Positions 35,424 to 44,870 are shown, counted from the first letter of the stretch. The stretch: DNA of 64,000 bases from Neolewinella antarctica (GCF_011927835.1 NZ_JAATJH010000008.1:62001-126000); one strand, 5' to 3'. Made by a program: numbers and translations. The notes: generated by a model not told the origin, from the letters alone.

Positions 35424-35480
35424 GGCAGTAGGCAGTAGGCAGTAGCACTCTTTCTATCGCCTACTAGCCTACCGCCTAAT
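35424..35480. repeat. Heptamer-repeat palindrome (CAGTAGG / CCTACCG)
   Basis: GGCAGTA repeated on the left faces CCTACTAGCCTACCGCCTAA on the right, a smaller member of the family at 23167 and 45378. It follows the stop of the receiver fusion by 5 bp. An exact 16-bp motif copy lies right after it (35485-35500). Confidence 0.6.
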
Positions 35481-35659
35481 TATTGCGCGGTCGCGGGTGC
35501 ATGGTTTATTTGATAAAGGCACACTGCTGACCGGATTACGCCCACCAGATATATTCGACACGCTTGAGCTGATTACCAAAACCAACATTCTCTCGTTAAA
35601 TAAAACAATTTGTTTGTTAAATGGCCTTTTGGTTCCTAACTTTGGTGAAACTCACGAAA

Positions 35660-35902
35660 ATGACCCGCCCAGAAACCAATCAGGAGCCTGATCTCCATAA
35701 GCCACCTGAACCTGCCCCCCAAAACGACACTGATTCCCCACGAGAACGCCTGCGCGACATTATTGTCGTGTTCGTCACCTATCCCATTACCACTAGCAAG
35801 CGTGCGGGTAAGGTAGCCGAGAGTAAGCCCTGGCTGGAGTTCAGTTCTCTATTACTAAAAGTAGGACTGGCCATCTACGCGCTCTACGAGGCTATGAACT
35901 GA
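35660..35902 (+). CDS. Small membrane protein, unknown
   Basis: An 80-residue protein from the ATG at 35660 (M-T-R-P-E-T-N-Q). The N-terminal 35 residues are Pro/Glu-rich and polar. A hydrophobic stretch (I-I-V-V-F-V-T-Y-P-I) and a C-terminal membrane helix (L-L-L-K-V-G-L-A-I-Y-A-L-Y) follow. A clear terminator follows at 35931-35967, which supports a real short transcript. No family is recognised. Confidence 0.5.
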   Translation: MTRPETNQEPDLHKPPEPAPQNDTDSPRERLRDIIVVFVTYPITTSKRAGKVAESKPWLEFSSLLLKVGLAIYALYEAMN

Positions 35903-35930
35903 CCTTACTCGCAACTCGATATAACGTAGA

Positions 35931-35967
35931 GAAGCACTTTCCGCCGTAGCGAAAAGTGCTTCTCTAT
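35931..35967. terminator. Terminator between the small membrane gene and gldN
   Basis: GAGAAGCACTTT pairs with AAAGTGCTTCTC around a short loop and is followed by TATTTC. It lies between converging genes and may serve both. Confidence 0.75.
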
Positions 35968-36012
35968 TTCAATTCTGCTGGATGACTCAGAACTGTCGTC
36001 AGGAAAAGTCGG

Positions 36013-36921
36013 TCAGTAGCTCCAAAGATCCTGTTCGAAGTTGAAAATCTCCTGCTTGATGCGTTCGGCCTCCATCAGCCGGTCCCGGCCACCGGGCATG
36101 TAGCTCTCGATACGTCGATCGAGTACGTTGCTCTCCTGGGTAACGTAACTGTTGAAGTAACGGCTTTCAAAGACGTCTTCCCAACTACGGTTCGCGGCGT
36201 CGTTTCCGAAAACAAAAGCGGACTCGTTGGCAAGAACTTGACGTGCCCCCGGGTAGTACACCCAGAACATGGCGCGCTCGTAAAGGAAATTACCGTTCTC
36301 GTCGTACTGGTCCATCAGCGGGGCAATGCCCAGGATACGGACCTGCATGGTACTGCTCTCCTTATCGAAGAACCATACTTCCTGCAAGCGGTACCGCTTC
36401 ACCACGTCGGGGTTGAATTCCGTGGCGACTTCCACGTAAGTGACGTTAAAATCCTCGTCATACTGTTCGACGGTATCGATGCCACCACCGAGGGCCGCCA
36501 GGTCTTCCGCGGGGAGGACGGTGGAAAATTTATCATCAATCACGGAGTAGAGCTGAATCTTTTTTTCCGCCGCGGCGTCCATCATGATGCTGATCAGTGG
36601 GCGCTCCGGATTGGCGAACGGCAAGTTGATCTTCTCGCGTACGTCCAATACCCGCCAAATGCGCTTTTGCCACATGATGTCCGCCTCCCGGACGTGCTCG
36701 TAGGGAAGAACGCTCCGCTCCGCCACCATCTTTCTCTCGACGATGTCGTTGACGGGGTTTATGAATTGATTGTTGGCGGGGTCTTCCGCCCCCGTGGGGT
36801 CGCCGGAACCGGGTAGCTCAATGGAAGAATTGTTGATGGTTGGGTTAGCGGGCCTTTGGGCCATCAGCGCGGTGGAGGCGCCAAAAGTTAGCAGAAGCGC
36901 TAGTTGAAAAACTGCTTTCAT
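36013..36921 (-). CDS. gldN: GldN/PorN type IX secretion component
   Basis: GldN is a periplasmic component of the type IX secretion system, forming the ring structure with GldK beneath the outer membrane. The start is the ATG at 36921 (M-K-A-V-F-Q-L-A-L-L-L-T-F-G), which opens a signal peptide cut after L-M-A-Q; the longer frame is rejected. The 302-aa length and features fit the family (W-Q-K-R-I-W-R-V-L-D-V-R-E-K, the L-Q-E-V-W-F-F-D-K-E and F-W-V-Y-Y-P-G-A-R segments, and the W-E-D-V-F-E-S-R-Y-F motif). It is the last gene of a gldL-gldM-gldN run. Confidence 0.93.
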   Translation of the reverse strand: MKAVFQLALLLTFGASTALMAQRPANPTINNSSIELPGSGDPTGAEDPANNQFINPVNDIVERKMVAERSVLPYEHVREADIMWQKRIWRVLDVREKINLPFANPERPLISIMMDAAAEKKIQLYSVIDDKFSTVLPAEDLAALGGGIDTVEQYDEDFNVTYVEVATEFNPDVVKRYRLQEVWFFDKESSTMQVRILGIAPLMDQYDENGNFLYERAMFWVYYPGARQVLANESAFVFGNDAANRSWEDVFESRYFNSYVTQESNVLDRRIESYMPGGRDRLMEAERIKQEIFNFEQDLWSY

Positions 36922-37099
36922 GGAGGATTTTAATTGTAGTACGGTAACGGACTTGAACAAGGAAACGCCGGCCATTCATCCGGTAGTGTAGCGCTAAGCT
37001 TTAATTAACGAACCCTCACGCCGTTTGCCGAAGTGAGGATTCGCCTTTATTTCGCCATAAAGCAAACCACCGGCTGGTGACAGACTCCTGACGGAGAAC

Positions 37100-38743
37100 T
37101 TACTGTAGTTGAAAAACTAAGGAACCGAGATCACGCGTGGCCACGTCACCGGGGCACTTGCCGCGGATGTTGTTGGCGTAGAATGCATCACCGGCCTTCG
37201 CCCTTGCTATGTAAGATTTCGACGTCCTGGTGAAACTACCACCGGCGTTCTGAGTCACCAGAACATCCTCGCGCTTGGGTTGGTAGACAAACTCGTACCC
37301 CGCAATGTCACATCTGGCCTCGAAGTCAAAATTCTCCAGCAGCGCAAAAATACCTTTCTGGCCTTTGATGAGAGATGTCGGAATCTTGCCGCCCTGTGAC
37401 TTGCCGAGCACGGGGATGGGGTTGGGTATACGCTTTACCCGGAAAGGAAACGATCCAAGGTTTTTACCATCGGCCGAAACGTTCACAGTAGCATCGCCCT
37501 GCTTGGAACCCCTTACCGTAAACTTGCTACCACTGCCGGAAATGGTGGCGGGGCCCGAAATACTTACCCGTACGGAACTTGACGGAACACCCGCCGCGGA
37601 TACGGTTAATGGGTTGTCGACGCCCATGTAGAACACGTTCATCTTGTCGGCGGATACGGCCACGGATCGCTGACCTACCTCGTAGGTGAATTTTCCTTCC
37701 CCACGAGTTACTTTGCCCGTAAGCGGATTAGTAACGGCAACAGAAGTAGAAATACTCTTTTGTCCGGAGCCCGTACCGGTAATGTTATAATTAGCAGTGC
37801 CGTCCGCGTTCAAAGTCAAGCGCTGCCCACCTACGCGTAGGTCGACGTTAGCGGGGTCTAAACTTGAAGAATACGAACCAACGGATACCTTGGCGTTGAT
37901 CTTCTCACCGGAAATAACGTAGCTACGATCGGCGGAAAAGACCGGAAAGAACTCATCGATCTCAATGGTCTTACCCCCAGCGATACTCACCATGTCGTTG
38001 ATCATGTTGGCCTCGGAAATTTTCAGGTCAGCTTTCATCTGAGAAAGCAGCGGAAGAACCGCGGCGACGGGCATATGACCAAACTTGTAGTCGGACCACG
38101 AATCGCGGTCAGCCTCCACCCACGACTTATCGTCGATGTTGAAAGGCATGTTGACGGCCACGCTCTGAATGCGTGCGTCAATGTCGGCTTGCTTAAGGTC
38201 CATATCGGTTCCGTGGTCGTTCAGAAGCCTAGAATAAGCTGCAATAAGTTCCTTGCGGGTATCCGCAATTCTTTGCTTCAGCATTTCGCCCTCTCCTGGT
38301 TCACCACCGGCACCGTCCTCACCGTATACTAAGTAACGGGTGGGAACATCCTTGTTCTTCTTGCCCTTAACGGCGGTGATACCTTTGCTTTCTTTGTAAT
38401 CACCCGGGCCGACTACTCCGTCTTTATCGCCGGATAAATCAACCAGTTCGTTATAAATCTGATCGATGTATTGGCCAAAACCATTGGAAATAGAGCGAAC
38501 TTCAGCAATGGCGGGCTGGATTGGGCGGAAGCGTTCTTTAGAATCTTCGTCGAGAAGTTTGTTAACTCCCTTCACGGTTTCTCCAACTTGCTTATCTACC
38601 GTAGCGATGGAGCTTTTGCTACCCTCGTCAAGGGTCTGGAAGGCATTCATGACTTCTGCGGAAACGTTCAGCGCCAGTAGTGCCATGAGCACTAGGTACA
38701 TGATGTTGATCATCAACTGCCGGGGTTCCTTGGGAATTGACAT
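37100..38743 (-). CDS. gldM: GldM/PorM type IX secretion motor component
   Basis: GldM forms, with GldL, the proton-driven motor of the type IX system. It crosses the inner membrane once (residues about 10-30: M-I-N-I-M-Y-L-V-L-M-A-L-L-A-L-N-V) and extends through the periplasm as four domains. The 547 aa match the family length. The start P-K-E-P-R-Q-L-M-I-N-I-M-Y-L-V-L is the classic opening. Helical domain 1 carries the D-E-D-S-K-E-R-F motif (66-72); domain 2 begins near F-F-P-V-F-S at 265. A truncated paralogue sharing domains 1 and 2 lies at 47953-48876. Confidence 0.96.
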   Translation of the reverse strand: MSIPKEPRQLMINIMYLVLMALLALNVSAEVMNAFQTLDEGSKSSIATVDKQVGETVKGVNKLLDEDSKERFRPIQPAIAEVRSISNGFGQYIDQIYNELVDLSGDKDGVVGPGDYKESKGITAVKGKKNKDVPTRYLVYGEDGAGGEPGEGEMLKQRIADTRKELIAAYSRLLNDHGTDMDLKQADIDARIQSVAVNMPFNIDDKSWVEADRDSWSDYKFGHMPVAAVLPLLSQMKADLKISEANMINDMVSIAGGKTIEIDEFFPVFSADRSYVISGEKINAKVSVGSYSSSLDPANVDLRVGGQRLTLNADGTANYNITGTGSGQKSISTSVAVTNPLTGKVTRGEGKFTYEVGQRSVAVSADKMNVFYMGVDNPLTVSAAGVPSSSVRVSISGPATISGSGSKFTVRGSKQGDATVNVSADGKNLGSFPFRVKRIPNPIPVLGKSQGGKIPTSLIKGQKGIFALLENFDFEARCDIAGYEFVYQPKREDVLVTQNAGGSFTRTSKSYIARAKAGDAFYANNIRGKCPGDVATRDLGSLVFQLQ

Positions 38744-38884
38744 ATATAGTATTGATTGGGCTCGGCACGAGGATTAGCCCCACACTGAGTAATTATTTTT
38801 GGAAAGAGAGATAAAGACAGCAGCCTTTAATGGTTGGTCTGAAGTCTTTGGTCTACGTTGTTACCAAAGATTTCAGCCCAGAGA

Positions 38885-39499
38885 CTATTTAGCAACCGGT
38901 ACGCGCATGGCGCTGATCATGTTACCGTACACGCTGTTCAACGTCGTTAGATTACCGTTGAGCTGCTTCATTTGTGCCTTGTACTGTTTGGTGTCTTCAG
39001 CCGTCGCGGCCAGATCAGCCATGGCTTCGTTGAGCTTGGAGTAAAAATTACCCATTTGCTTAATCTGTTGGCTCGTGCCGGAAAAATCCGCATCCTGGAG
39101 TGCCTTGAGGCTGCTCATGCTCTTCGACATCGTCTGCAGTTCCGTCAGCATGCCGCCGAGCTGCTGTTCTACGACTTCACCGTTGAGTTGGGGGGCTGGG
39201 GTGGTAACGACGCCGGTGCCACCGGTTGCGAGCGGTTGAACGTCGCCGGAGTAGTTGCTCAGGCCGGGGTAGAGCTTATCCCAGTAGTAGTCTTTGTCGG
39301 GGGGGAGGACACCGAGCAGGAGGAAGATAAAAGCTTCGATTCCGAGACCGATCGTGATCAAATCCCAACCTTCGGGCAGAAAACCGGGGTTCTCCCAGGA
39401 TTGAATTTTATAGAGGGCGCCCATCATAACGATGGCGGCACCGACGCCAATGATGAAGTTCTTGACGTATTTGAATGCGGGAGACTTAGTAAGAGTCAT
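38885..39499 (-). CDS. gldL: GldL/PorL type IX secretion motor component
   Basis: GldL is the inner-membrane stator-like partner of GldM. The 204-aa protein has two membrane helices near its start (F-I-I-G-V-G-A-A-I-V-M-M-G-A-L-Y-K, then I-T-I-G-L-G-I-E-A-F-I-F-L-L-L-G), with the functionally important glutamate in the second. A cytoplasmic helical tail rich in Ser/Lys/Gln follows. gldM starts 141 bp downstream. No gldK lies upstream; the next gene on this strand is an unrelated protein, and the 412 bp between (39500-39911) show no recognisable gene. Confidence 0.94.
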   Translation of the reverse strand: MTLTKSPAFKYVKNFIIGVGAAIVMMGALYKIQSWENPGFLPEGWDLITIGLGIEAFIFLLLGVLPPDKDYYWDKLYPGLSNYSGDVQPLATGGTGVVTTPAPQLNGEVVEQQLGGMLTELQTMSKSMSSLKALQDADFSGTSQQIKQMGNFYSKLNEAMADLAATAEDTKQYKAQMKQLNGNLTTLNSVYGNMISAMRVPVAK

Positions 39500-39911
39500 G
39501 TATTAGAGCGATGTATGGAGTATGAAAAAATGAGAGATCGGGGCTATAGTTTGTGGGGCCCAGTATAAAATTAGAAGTGTCTTCGTAGGTGACGCCCAGT
39601 TGGACGCGGATTTAACCGTGCCTCCGTGCGCCATATTGTGAAGGCCCGCGAAATTATCGCTTTCTGGCGACAATAACAAAATTTCGGGGGAAAGGAGCTT
39701 ACGGAAAGATTAGTCTGTTGTTTCGGACAACTCGCGGACAAGTCTTTTTAAGTACTATTCTCCACCACCATTTATTTTGCGGTCCTACGAGTGGTTAACG
39801 GAGCCCTTGCGCCGTAGGTTTACAAACGACAACCGCTTTTCTCAACCGAACTGGGCTCACGTCACCATTTACTGTATTTGTACGTCACTGGTTAGCGATT
39901 CGCCTCATCCG

Positions 39912-40679
39912 TTAAGCCGCTTTTTTTTGTTGGCTCTCGTAGATGAGTTTTTGTCCCATACCGGTGATCGAGTTTTTCGTGCGACCGAACAATAGTCCAA
40001 TTTTTTGGGCATCGTTCGTGTAGCACATGGCCTCGATTAGTAAAGCTTGCTCCGCCCGGCTCCAGGGTTCGTAGGCACGGGGGTAGTTTACCCTGGCCTT
40101 CGCCATGTATTCGGGGAGCTTGTCGGTGGGTTTGGCGAGGCCGAGGGTCGTTACTTCCGCCATTAATTCTTCGCCTTTTTCGTCGCTCAACTTATCGAAG
40201 TCTTGCTCCCGAAAGAAGGGAATTTCGCTGTGAGCCGGTGTCTTCTTTCGTTTTGCTGACCGTTTTGCGGGTACCGTTACTAGACCGGAAAACAGTGTCG
40301 GTTGCCGCGCGGCGAACGCCTTCACCGACTGCTCGATGAAGCGTTTGCTGAATTTACTCCGGTAGGCACCGTACGCACTGACCGCCCTGAGCGTCGGGTC
40401 GGCGATCAAGCGGCTGCCCCGCAAAACTTTTACAATTTGCTCTACCGTGGGCCGGTAGCCCAGTTGGGTCAGTTCGAAGTGAGTTTCGGTAAGGACGGAA
40501 TCGGGGATGCCTTCCTGATTAGTGCTTACCCCGAGTACGACACCTTTGAACTGCGCCAGGGCTTCGCTGACGTTCGGTTGCCGGACAATAGACGACTCCA
40601 AGTCGAAAGGGCGATTAGTGGTGGGGTCAATACCGGTGGTGAGCCGGTCGATAAGGTCAATCAGGTGTTGTGCATTCAT
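39912..40679 (-). CDS. Hypothetical protein with C-terminal SANT/Myb-like segment
   Basis: A 255-aa protein, started at the ATG at 40679 (M-N-A-Q-H-L-I-D-L-I-D). The C-terminal 60 residues (P-W-S-R-A-E-Q-A-L-L-I-E-A-M, then F-G-R-T-K-N-S-I-T-G-M-G-Q-K) resemble a Myb/SANT-like helix-turn-helix. The middle is basic (K-R-S-A-K-R-K-K-T). A DNA-binding role is plausible but unproven. An 8-bp inverted repeat about 70 bp upstream (40748-40767) may be an operator. A 16-bp-motif near-copy lies at 40722, and a terminator at 40829 ends the gene on its far side. Confidence 0.55.
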   Translation of the reverse strand: MNAQHLIDLIDRLTTGIDPTTNRPFDLESSIVRQPNVSEALAQFKGVVLGVSTNQEGIPDSVLTETHFELTQLGYRPTVEQIVKVLRGSRLIADPTLRAVSAYGAYRSKFSKRFIEQSVKAFAARQPTLFSGLVTVPAKRSAKRKKTPAHSEIPFFREQDFDKLSDEKGEELMAEVTTLGLAKPTDKLPEYMAKARVNYPRAYEPWSRAEQALLIEAMCYTNDAQKIGLLFGRTKNSITGMGQKLIYESQQKKAA

Positions 40680-40747
40680 GGTAGTGCTGATTTTAGTAGC
40701 TACGTGATGCCACAAAACTCTGCACCCGCGGCCGCGCACTAGCCATT

Positions 40748-40767
40748 TAAACGAATACTTTCGTTTA
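40748..40767. promoter_or_regulatory. Inverted repeat TAAACGAA-n4-TTCGTTTA
   Basis: Two perfect 8-bp arms with a 4-bp spacer lie about 70 bp upstream of the start at 40679, and a further half-site AAACGAAT follows at about 40768. A regulator binding site is likely; the regulator is unknown. Confidence 0.4.
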
Positions 40768-40828
40768 AAAACGAATATATACTAATTAGCCACCAAATGG
40801 CGATCTCAACTTCCCGGGTTAAACGCGA

Positions 40829-40861
40829 AAGCCCCAGCCACCGCGTTGGTGACTGGGGCTT
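40829..40861. terminator. Terminator after the small basic gene
   Basis: AAGCCCCAG (40829-40837) pairs with CTGGGGCTT (40853-40861), with an inner ACC/GGT. It lies 21 bp past the stop of the 54-aa basic protein on the minus strand. Confidence 0.75.
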
Positions 40862-40882
40862 AAGTGGCTAATTAAGCTTACA

Positions 40883-41047
40883 CTACTTCTTAGTCGTCTT
40901 CGACTGTGGGATAACACTCTTACCCTTTTTGCCCCCGGTAGAGGCGGCCGTTGAGGTAGATTTCGCCGTACGCTGCGCCTTCTTAGCGGCTTTCTGAGAC
41001 TCCGCGGTTTTGCGAGCTTCGTTGATCTTTTCTTGCTTAGTTTTCAC
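40883..41047 (-). CDS. Small basic Lys/Ala/Thr-rich protein (54 aa, GTG start)
   Basis: A 54-codon frame starts at GTG (41045-41047) and ends at TAG; an in-frame TAA four codons upstream rules out an earlier start. The sequence begins V-K-T-K-Q-E-K-I-N-E-A-R-K-T-A-E-S and ends V-I-P-Q-S-K-T-T-K-K. It is strongly basic with no hydrophobic core, like small nucleic-acid-binding or ribosome-associated proteins. A strong terminator just after the stop supports expression. Family unknown; it lies upstream of the SANT-like gene. Confidence 0.6.
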   Translation of the reverse strand: MKTKQEKINEARKTAESQKAAKKAQRTAKSTSTAASTGGKKGKSVIPQSKTTKK

Positions 41048-41165
41048 GTGTTTTAGTTAAGCCGTCCCAACCCGGGCCGGTGTGTATGATAATGATATAA
41101 AACGTCCGGCGGATAAATTTGCTCATTGTGGAAGCCAAAAATTTTACGCCGATTTAGTTAAAATT

Positions 41166-41681
41166 TCAGTTGACTTTTAGCTTGCCTTCAATGCCGTCGT
41201 CCATCCCTTCTTTACCCGTCACGACGGAGGCCATCATTTTGGCGAAAGCGACCATCTGGCCGTTTTTCGTATCCCAGTAGTAACCTTCACTGGGGGTAAA
41301 TTTGATCATCGTCAGCTCCGGGTCGTCAACGCCTTCGGGGAACCAGGTCTTAATCATTGGTGTAAATAGTTCTTCTGCTTTGGCTCGGTCGAAAGTGATC
41401 TCGGACGTCCCGTAGACACTAAGGTGGTCCGTGTCCCCTGCCTTGCTGCTGTAGATCAGTTGCGTAGCCGGATCGCTTTTGATGTCCTTATTGTGGTCGC
41501 TGTTTTTGTTACTAAAGAACCAAATCGTGCCGTCGTCCTCCACCTGCTGGGTGGACATGGGGCAGGTGCTAAATGGTTTACCACCGAGGTTGGTGCAAAA
41601 CATCGTAATGTCCACGTCCGTCGCTAACTTTTGGATCTTGACAATGGCTTCTTTATTGATGAGGTTTTTGATGTCTCCCAT
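41166..41681 (-). CDS. General stress protein 26-type flavin-binding protein
   Basis: A 171-aa split-barrel protein of the general stress protein 26 (YdaG-like) group within the PNPOx superfamily. Family features are D-I-T-M-F-C-T-N-L, the F-S-T-C-P-M-S-T-Q-Q-V-E-D-D-G-T-I-W-F-F-S segment and the C-terminal W-D-T-K-N-G. Members bind FMN or FAD and are induced by stress, but their reaction is unclear. It appears monocistronic; the 315-bp stretch upstream holds only the queA terminator. Confidence 0.85.
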   Translation of the reverse strand: MGDIKNLINKEAIVKIQKLATDVDITMFCTNLGGKPFSTCPMSTQQVEDDGTIWFFSNKNSDHNKDIKSDPATQLIYSSKAGDTDHLSVYGTSEITFDRAKAEELFTPMIKTWFPEGVDDPELTMIKFTPSEGYYWDTKNGQMVAFAKMMASVVTGKEGMDDGIEGKLKVN

Positions 41682-41945
41682 GGTTGATTTTTATTTTTTA
41701 TAGCGCGGTAGCTACTCGAAATGTTCGGGTGCCGCGTGGTTAGAGCAGGAGCAGAATTCGCGCAAAATCGTGACGATCCTGCCCCCTCATCCATAAGCTT
41801 TACCACCAGCTACCCGAACCCGGCGGTAGTTCCACGGGGTTGGATTTCCCCGCAAATTAGAAAGTCCTGTTTTCGCCGTCAAATACTGCCCCCGTTACGC
41901 GCAACCGAATTAACCCCGAAACTCCGCCCCCATCCGGACACAATA

Positions 41946-41975
41946 AGGGCCGCCACGACGAATCATGACGGCCCT
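41946..41975 (-). terminator. Terminator after queA
   Basis: AGGGCCGCCA and its partner TGACGGCCCT pair with one mismatch around a loop at 41946-41975. On the minus strand the hairpin comes 22 bp after the queA stop, followed by TATTGTG. Confidence 0.65.
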
Positions 41976-41996
41976 CATTCATCACGGTAAATGCTT

Positions 41997-43061
41997 TTAG
42001 ATAATCAACATCGCATCCCCGTAGGCAAAAAACTTGTATTTCTCTTTCTGCGCCACGGCGTAAGCTTCCAGAATCAAATCGATGCCACCGAAGGCACAAG
42101 TGACGATGAAAAGGCTACTCTTCGGCAGGTGAAAGCTCGTCAGCAAGTGATCGGGAATGTGAAAGTCGTAAGGGGGGAAGATGAATCGGTTCGTCCACCC
42201 CTCGTTCGTGGCGAGCAGGCGTTCGGCGCTGACGCTGTCTTCACACGCGCGCAGGGCGGTAGTGCCGACGGCGCAGACCGTGCCGCCATCCTTCTTCGTA
42301 GCGTTTACGATGTCGACGGCTTTCTGGTTGACCTTGAAGTATTCCGCGTCCATCTTGTGCTTAGACAAGTCCTCCACTTCGATGTCGCGGAACGTACCCA
42401 AACCGAGGTGCAGCGTAATGTCCGCTTTTTTGATGCCCTTTAGCTCCATTCGCATCAGGGTTTCGCGGCTAAAGTTGAGTCCGGCGGTGGGGGCGGCAAC
42501 GGCACCGATCTCTTCGGCGAAAACGGTTTGGTAGCGCTCCACGTCGCGGCTGTCGGGGTCACGGCCCAGGACTTTTGGCAGGGGAGTGTTACCCAGGGCG
42601 TGAAGTTCCTTACGGAACTCGTCGTTAGGGCCTTCGTAGAGAAAGCGGATCGTGCGGCCGCGGCTGGTCGTGTTGTCGACGACTTCGGCGATTAGCTTGT
42701 TGTTACCTTTCTTATCGTTAAAGTAAAGCTTGTTACCTACGCGAATTTTACGGGCGGGGTCGACGAGGACGTCCCACAAACGAGCCTGGGGGTTAAGTTC
42801 GCGGAGCAGAAATACCTCGATCTCCGCCTGGGTTTTTTCCTTGAGGCCGTACATCCGGGCGGGAAAAACTTTGGTGTTGTTAAAAACCAAAGTATCACCT
42901 TCATCGTAGTAATCTAGTAGGTCACTAAACATTTTGTGCTCGATGCTACCCGTCTCCCGGTTAACGATCATGAGGCGGCTGTCGTCCCGCCGTTTGGTCG
43001 GGGTTTTGGCGATGAGTTTCTCGTTGAGCTCGAATTTGAATTGTGATAGTTTAGTCCTCAT
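41997..43061 (-). CDS. queA: S-adenosylmethionine:tRNA ribosyltransferase-isomerase QueA
   Basis: QueA transfers the ribosyl part of SAM to 7-aminomethyl-7-deazaguanine in tRNA, making epoxyqueuosine. The 354 aa match the family. Signatures are the N-terminal [29 protein letters not shown], and the H-L-G-L-G-T-F-R segment. It is divergent from the ABC permease gene; the 348 bp between (43062-43409) have no clear promoter motif. Confidence 0.95.
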   Translation of the reverse strand: MRTKLSQFKFELNEKLIAKTPTKRRDDSRLMIVNRETGSIEHKMFSDLLDYYDEGDTLVFNNTKVFPARMYGLKEKTQAEIEVFLLRELNPQARLWDVLVDPARKIRVGNKLYFNDKKGNNKLIAEVVDNTTSRGRTIRFLYEGPNDEFRKELHALGNTPLPKVLGRDPDSRDVERYQTVFAEEIGAVAAPTAGLNFSRETLMRMELKGIKKADITLHLGLGTFRDIEVEDLSKHKMDAEYFKVNQKAVDIVNATKKDGGTVCAVGTTALRACEDSVSAERLLATNEGWTNRFIFPPYDFHIPDHLLTSFHLPKSSLFIVTCAFGGIDLILEAYAVAQKEKYKFFAYGDAMLII

Positions 43062-43409
43062 TCCCGAAGTTTAAATTTTCTGTAGGTGGCACGGTGCCGG
43101 CAAATAACGCGCAAAGGTAGGTGATTTACTAAACTCCCACCCTTTCCGCGCGGCGCTCCTTTGTAAAGCCCCGCAATGGGCTAAAGTTCTAATTCCGGGT
43201 TCGTAGTGTTATGGGCGTGGCGTGAACTTGCGCCGTGTCCGCGAATTGAGCTCGAGCGCGCGGAAAATTACCTCCTCTCCGGTGTCACTCATCTATTCTA
43301 AACGATCGTTCGTCGATCCGCGCGCGTGGCCCCGCGTACCGTGTTTATCTTTGGCAGCCCTGCCCGCGGCCGTCGGGGCATTTATTCTTGCAGTCCAAAA
43401 TCCTCACCC

Positions 43410-44660
43410 ATGCTATTTCTCAAAGTTTTTACCGAGAGCATCCGCCAGGCATGGGCCCAGTTGGTGGGCAACAAGCTCCGTGCCTTTCTTTCCCTGCTCG
43501 GCATCTCAATCGGTATCTTCTGCATCATCGGTGTTTTTTCCGCCGTCGACTCTCTCGAAGACAGCCTCAACGGTAGCCTCGCCAAACTCGGCGACGACGT
43601 GGTGTACATCGACAAGTGGCCCTGGAAAGATAATAGTGGCGATTGGTGGGAGTTCTTTCAACGCCCCTACCCCGACCACGATGATTACGTAGCGCTCAAG
43701 AAAAACCTCGCCACTGCCTCCCTGGTTTCCTACTGGACCGTGCCCGGCTCCAAGGCCCTTAAGTACAACAAAAACAGCGTTGAAGGGGGCTACCTCTTCG
43801 TCACCACCTACGAGCTCGACCGCATTTTCAACATCGAGATCGAAAAGGGGCGCTACTGGACGCCGAATGAATACAACATCGGCGCCGATAAACTGCTGAT
43901 CGGTGCGAAGATTGCCACGGAGCTCTTTCAGGGTATCGAACCCGTCGGTAAAACCGTGAAGATGGGCGGACGTAAGTACGAAGTTGTCGGGGTCTTCAAA
44001 GAATCCGGCGGCGACTTGATTAACCCCCTCGATTTTGACGACGCAATCGTCGTGAGTTACAACAACGCGGGCCGCTTCGTCAACCTGAAGAACCGCAGTC
44101 AGTACGGCGGGACGGTTGGCGTCAAAGCAAAGGATGGCATCACTACGGCACAACTACAGGACGAGATTCGCGGCGTCATCCGGGCGAACCGAAGACTCCG
44201 CCCCCGGGAGAACGATAATTTTGCCCTCAACGAACTCAGTATGATGGCCGACGCCCTGGGTTCCTTCTTCGGTGTGCTCAACCTCATGGGCTGGATGATC
44301 GGTGGCTTTTCCATCATCGTCGGTATGATCAGCGTGGCCAACATCATGTTCGTCTCCGTCAAGGAACGGACGAGCCTGATTGGCGTTAAGAAAGCCCTCG
44401 GCGCGCGGCAGTTCGTCATCCTGCTAGAGTTTCTGACGGAATCCGTCATCCTTTGCGTGATCGGTGGTTTGATGGGCTTGGTCCTGGTCTATTTCGGCAC
44501 GCTGGCAATTAATGGTTTCATCGATGATTTTGCCATCAACCTGTCGATGAAGAACGCCCTGTTGGGCATTGGACTTTCGGCGATGGTGGGCATCTTCGCC
44601 GGTGCCGTACCGGCCTGGCAGGCGGCGGGGATGGACCCGGTGGAAGCCATGCGGAGTTGA
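43410..44660 (+). CDS. MacB/FtsX-type ABC transporter permease
   Basis: A 416-aa membrane protein of the MacB-type permease family, started at the ATG at 43410 (M-L-F-L-K-V-F-T-E-S-I-R-Q-A-W). A first membrane helix (F-L-S-L-L-G-I-S-I-G-I-F-C-I-I-G-V-F) is followed by a large periplasmic domain (about 50-290). Three more helices follow, with E-R-T-S-L-I-G-V-K-K-A-L-G-A-R as the coupling segment facing the ATPase. It ends D-P-V-E-A-M-R-S. No ATPase subunit or membrane-fusion partner is adjacent, so these must be elsewhere. Such systems export peptides, lipoproteins or toxic compounds, or transmit mechanical signals. Confidence 0.88.
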   Translation: MLFLKVFTESIRQAWAQLVGNKLRAFLSLLGISIGIFCIIGVFSAVDSLEDSLNGSLAKLGDDVVYIDKWPWKDNSGDWWEFFQRPYPDHDDYVALKKNLATASLVSYWTVPGSKALKYNKNSVEGGYLFVTTYELDRIFNIEIEKGRYWTPNEYNIGADKLLIGAKIATELFQGIEPVGKTVKMGGRKYEVVGVFKESGGDLINPLDFDDAIVVSYNNAGRFVNLKNRSQYGGTVGVKAKDGITTAQLQDEIRGVIRANRRLRPRENDNFALNELSMMADALGSFFGVLNLMGWMIGGFSIIVGMISVANIMFVSVKERTSLIGVKKALGARQFVILLEFLTESVILCVIGGLMGLVLVYFGTLAINGFIDDFAINLSMKNALLGIGLSAMVGIFAGAVPAWQAAGMDPVEAMRS

Positions 44661-44811
44661 ACGCGTGCCTTTGGCATCACTGCTCGAACCAAATAATCTA
44701 CAGTTCCCGCACGCCTCTTCTTTGGGAGCAAACGCCTACGGAGAAGCTTGGTAATAAGTTGTTACGCGCACGGCGTTTGAAAAAGTACAGACCTTGCGCG
44801 CACGACAACAA

Positions 44812-44847
44812 AAAAGCCGCTACCAACCTAAGTTAGTAGCGGCTTTT
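44812..44847. terminator. Terminator between the ABC permease and rplI
   Basis: AAAAGCCGCTAC pairs with GTAGCGGCTTTT around CAACCTAAGTTA. A-tract and T-tract on both sides allow termination from both converging genes. Confidence 0.85.
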
Positions 44848-44870
44848 GCCGTGAGGGGTTAACAACAGGT

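Noticed and set aside
35497..35691. 64-codon plus-strand frame
   Set aside because: It overlaps the better-supported small membrane protein gene and has no distinguishing features.
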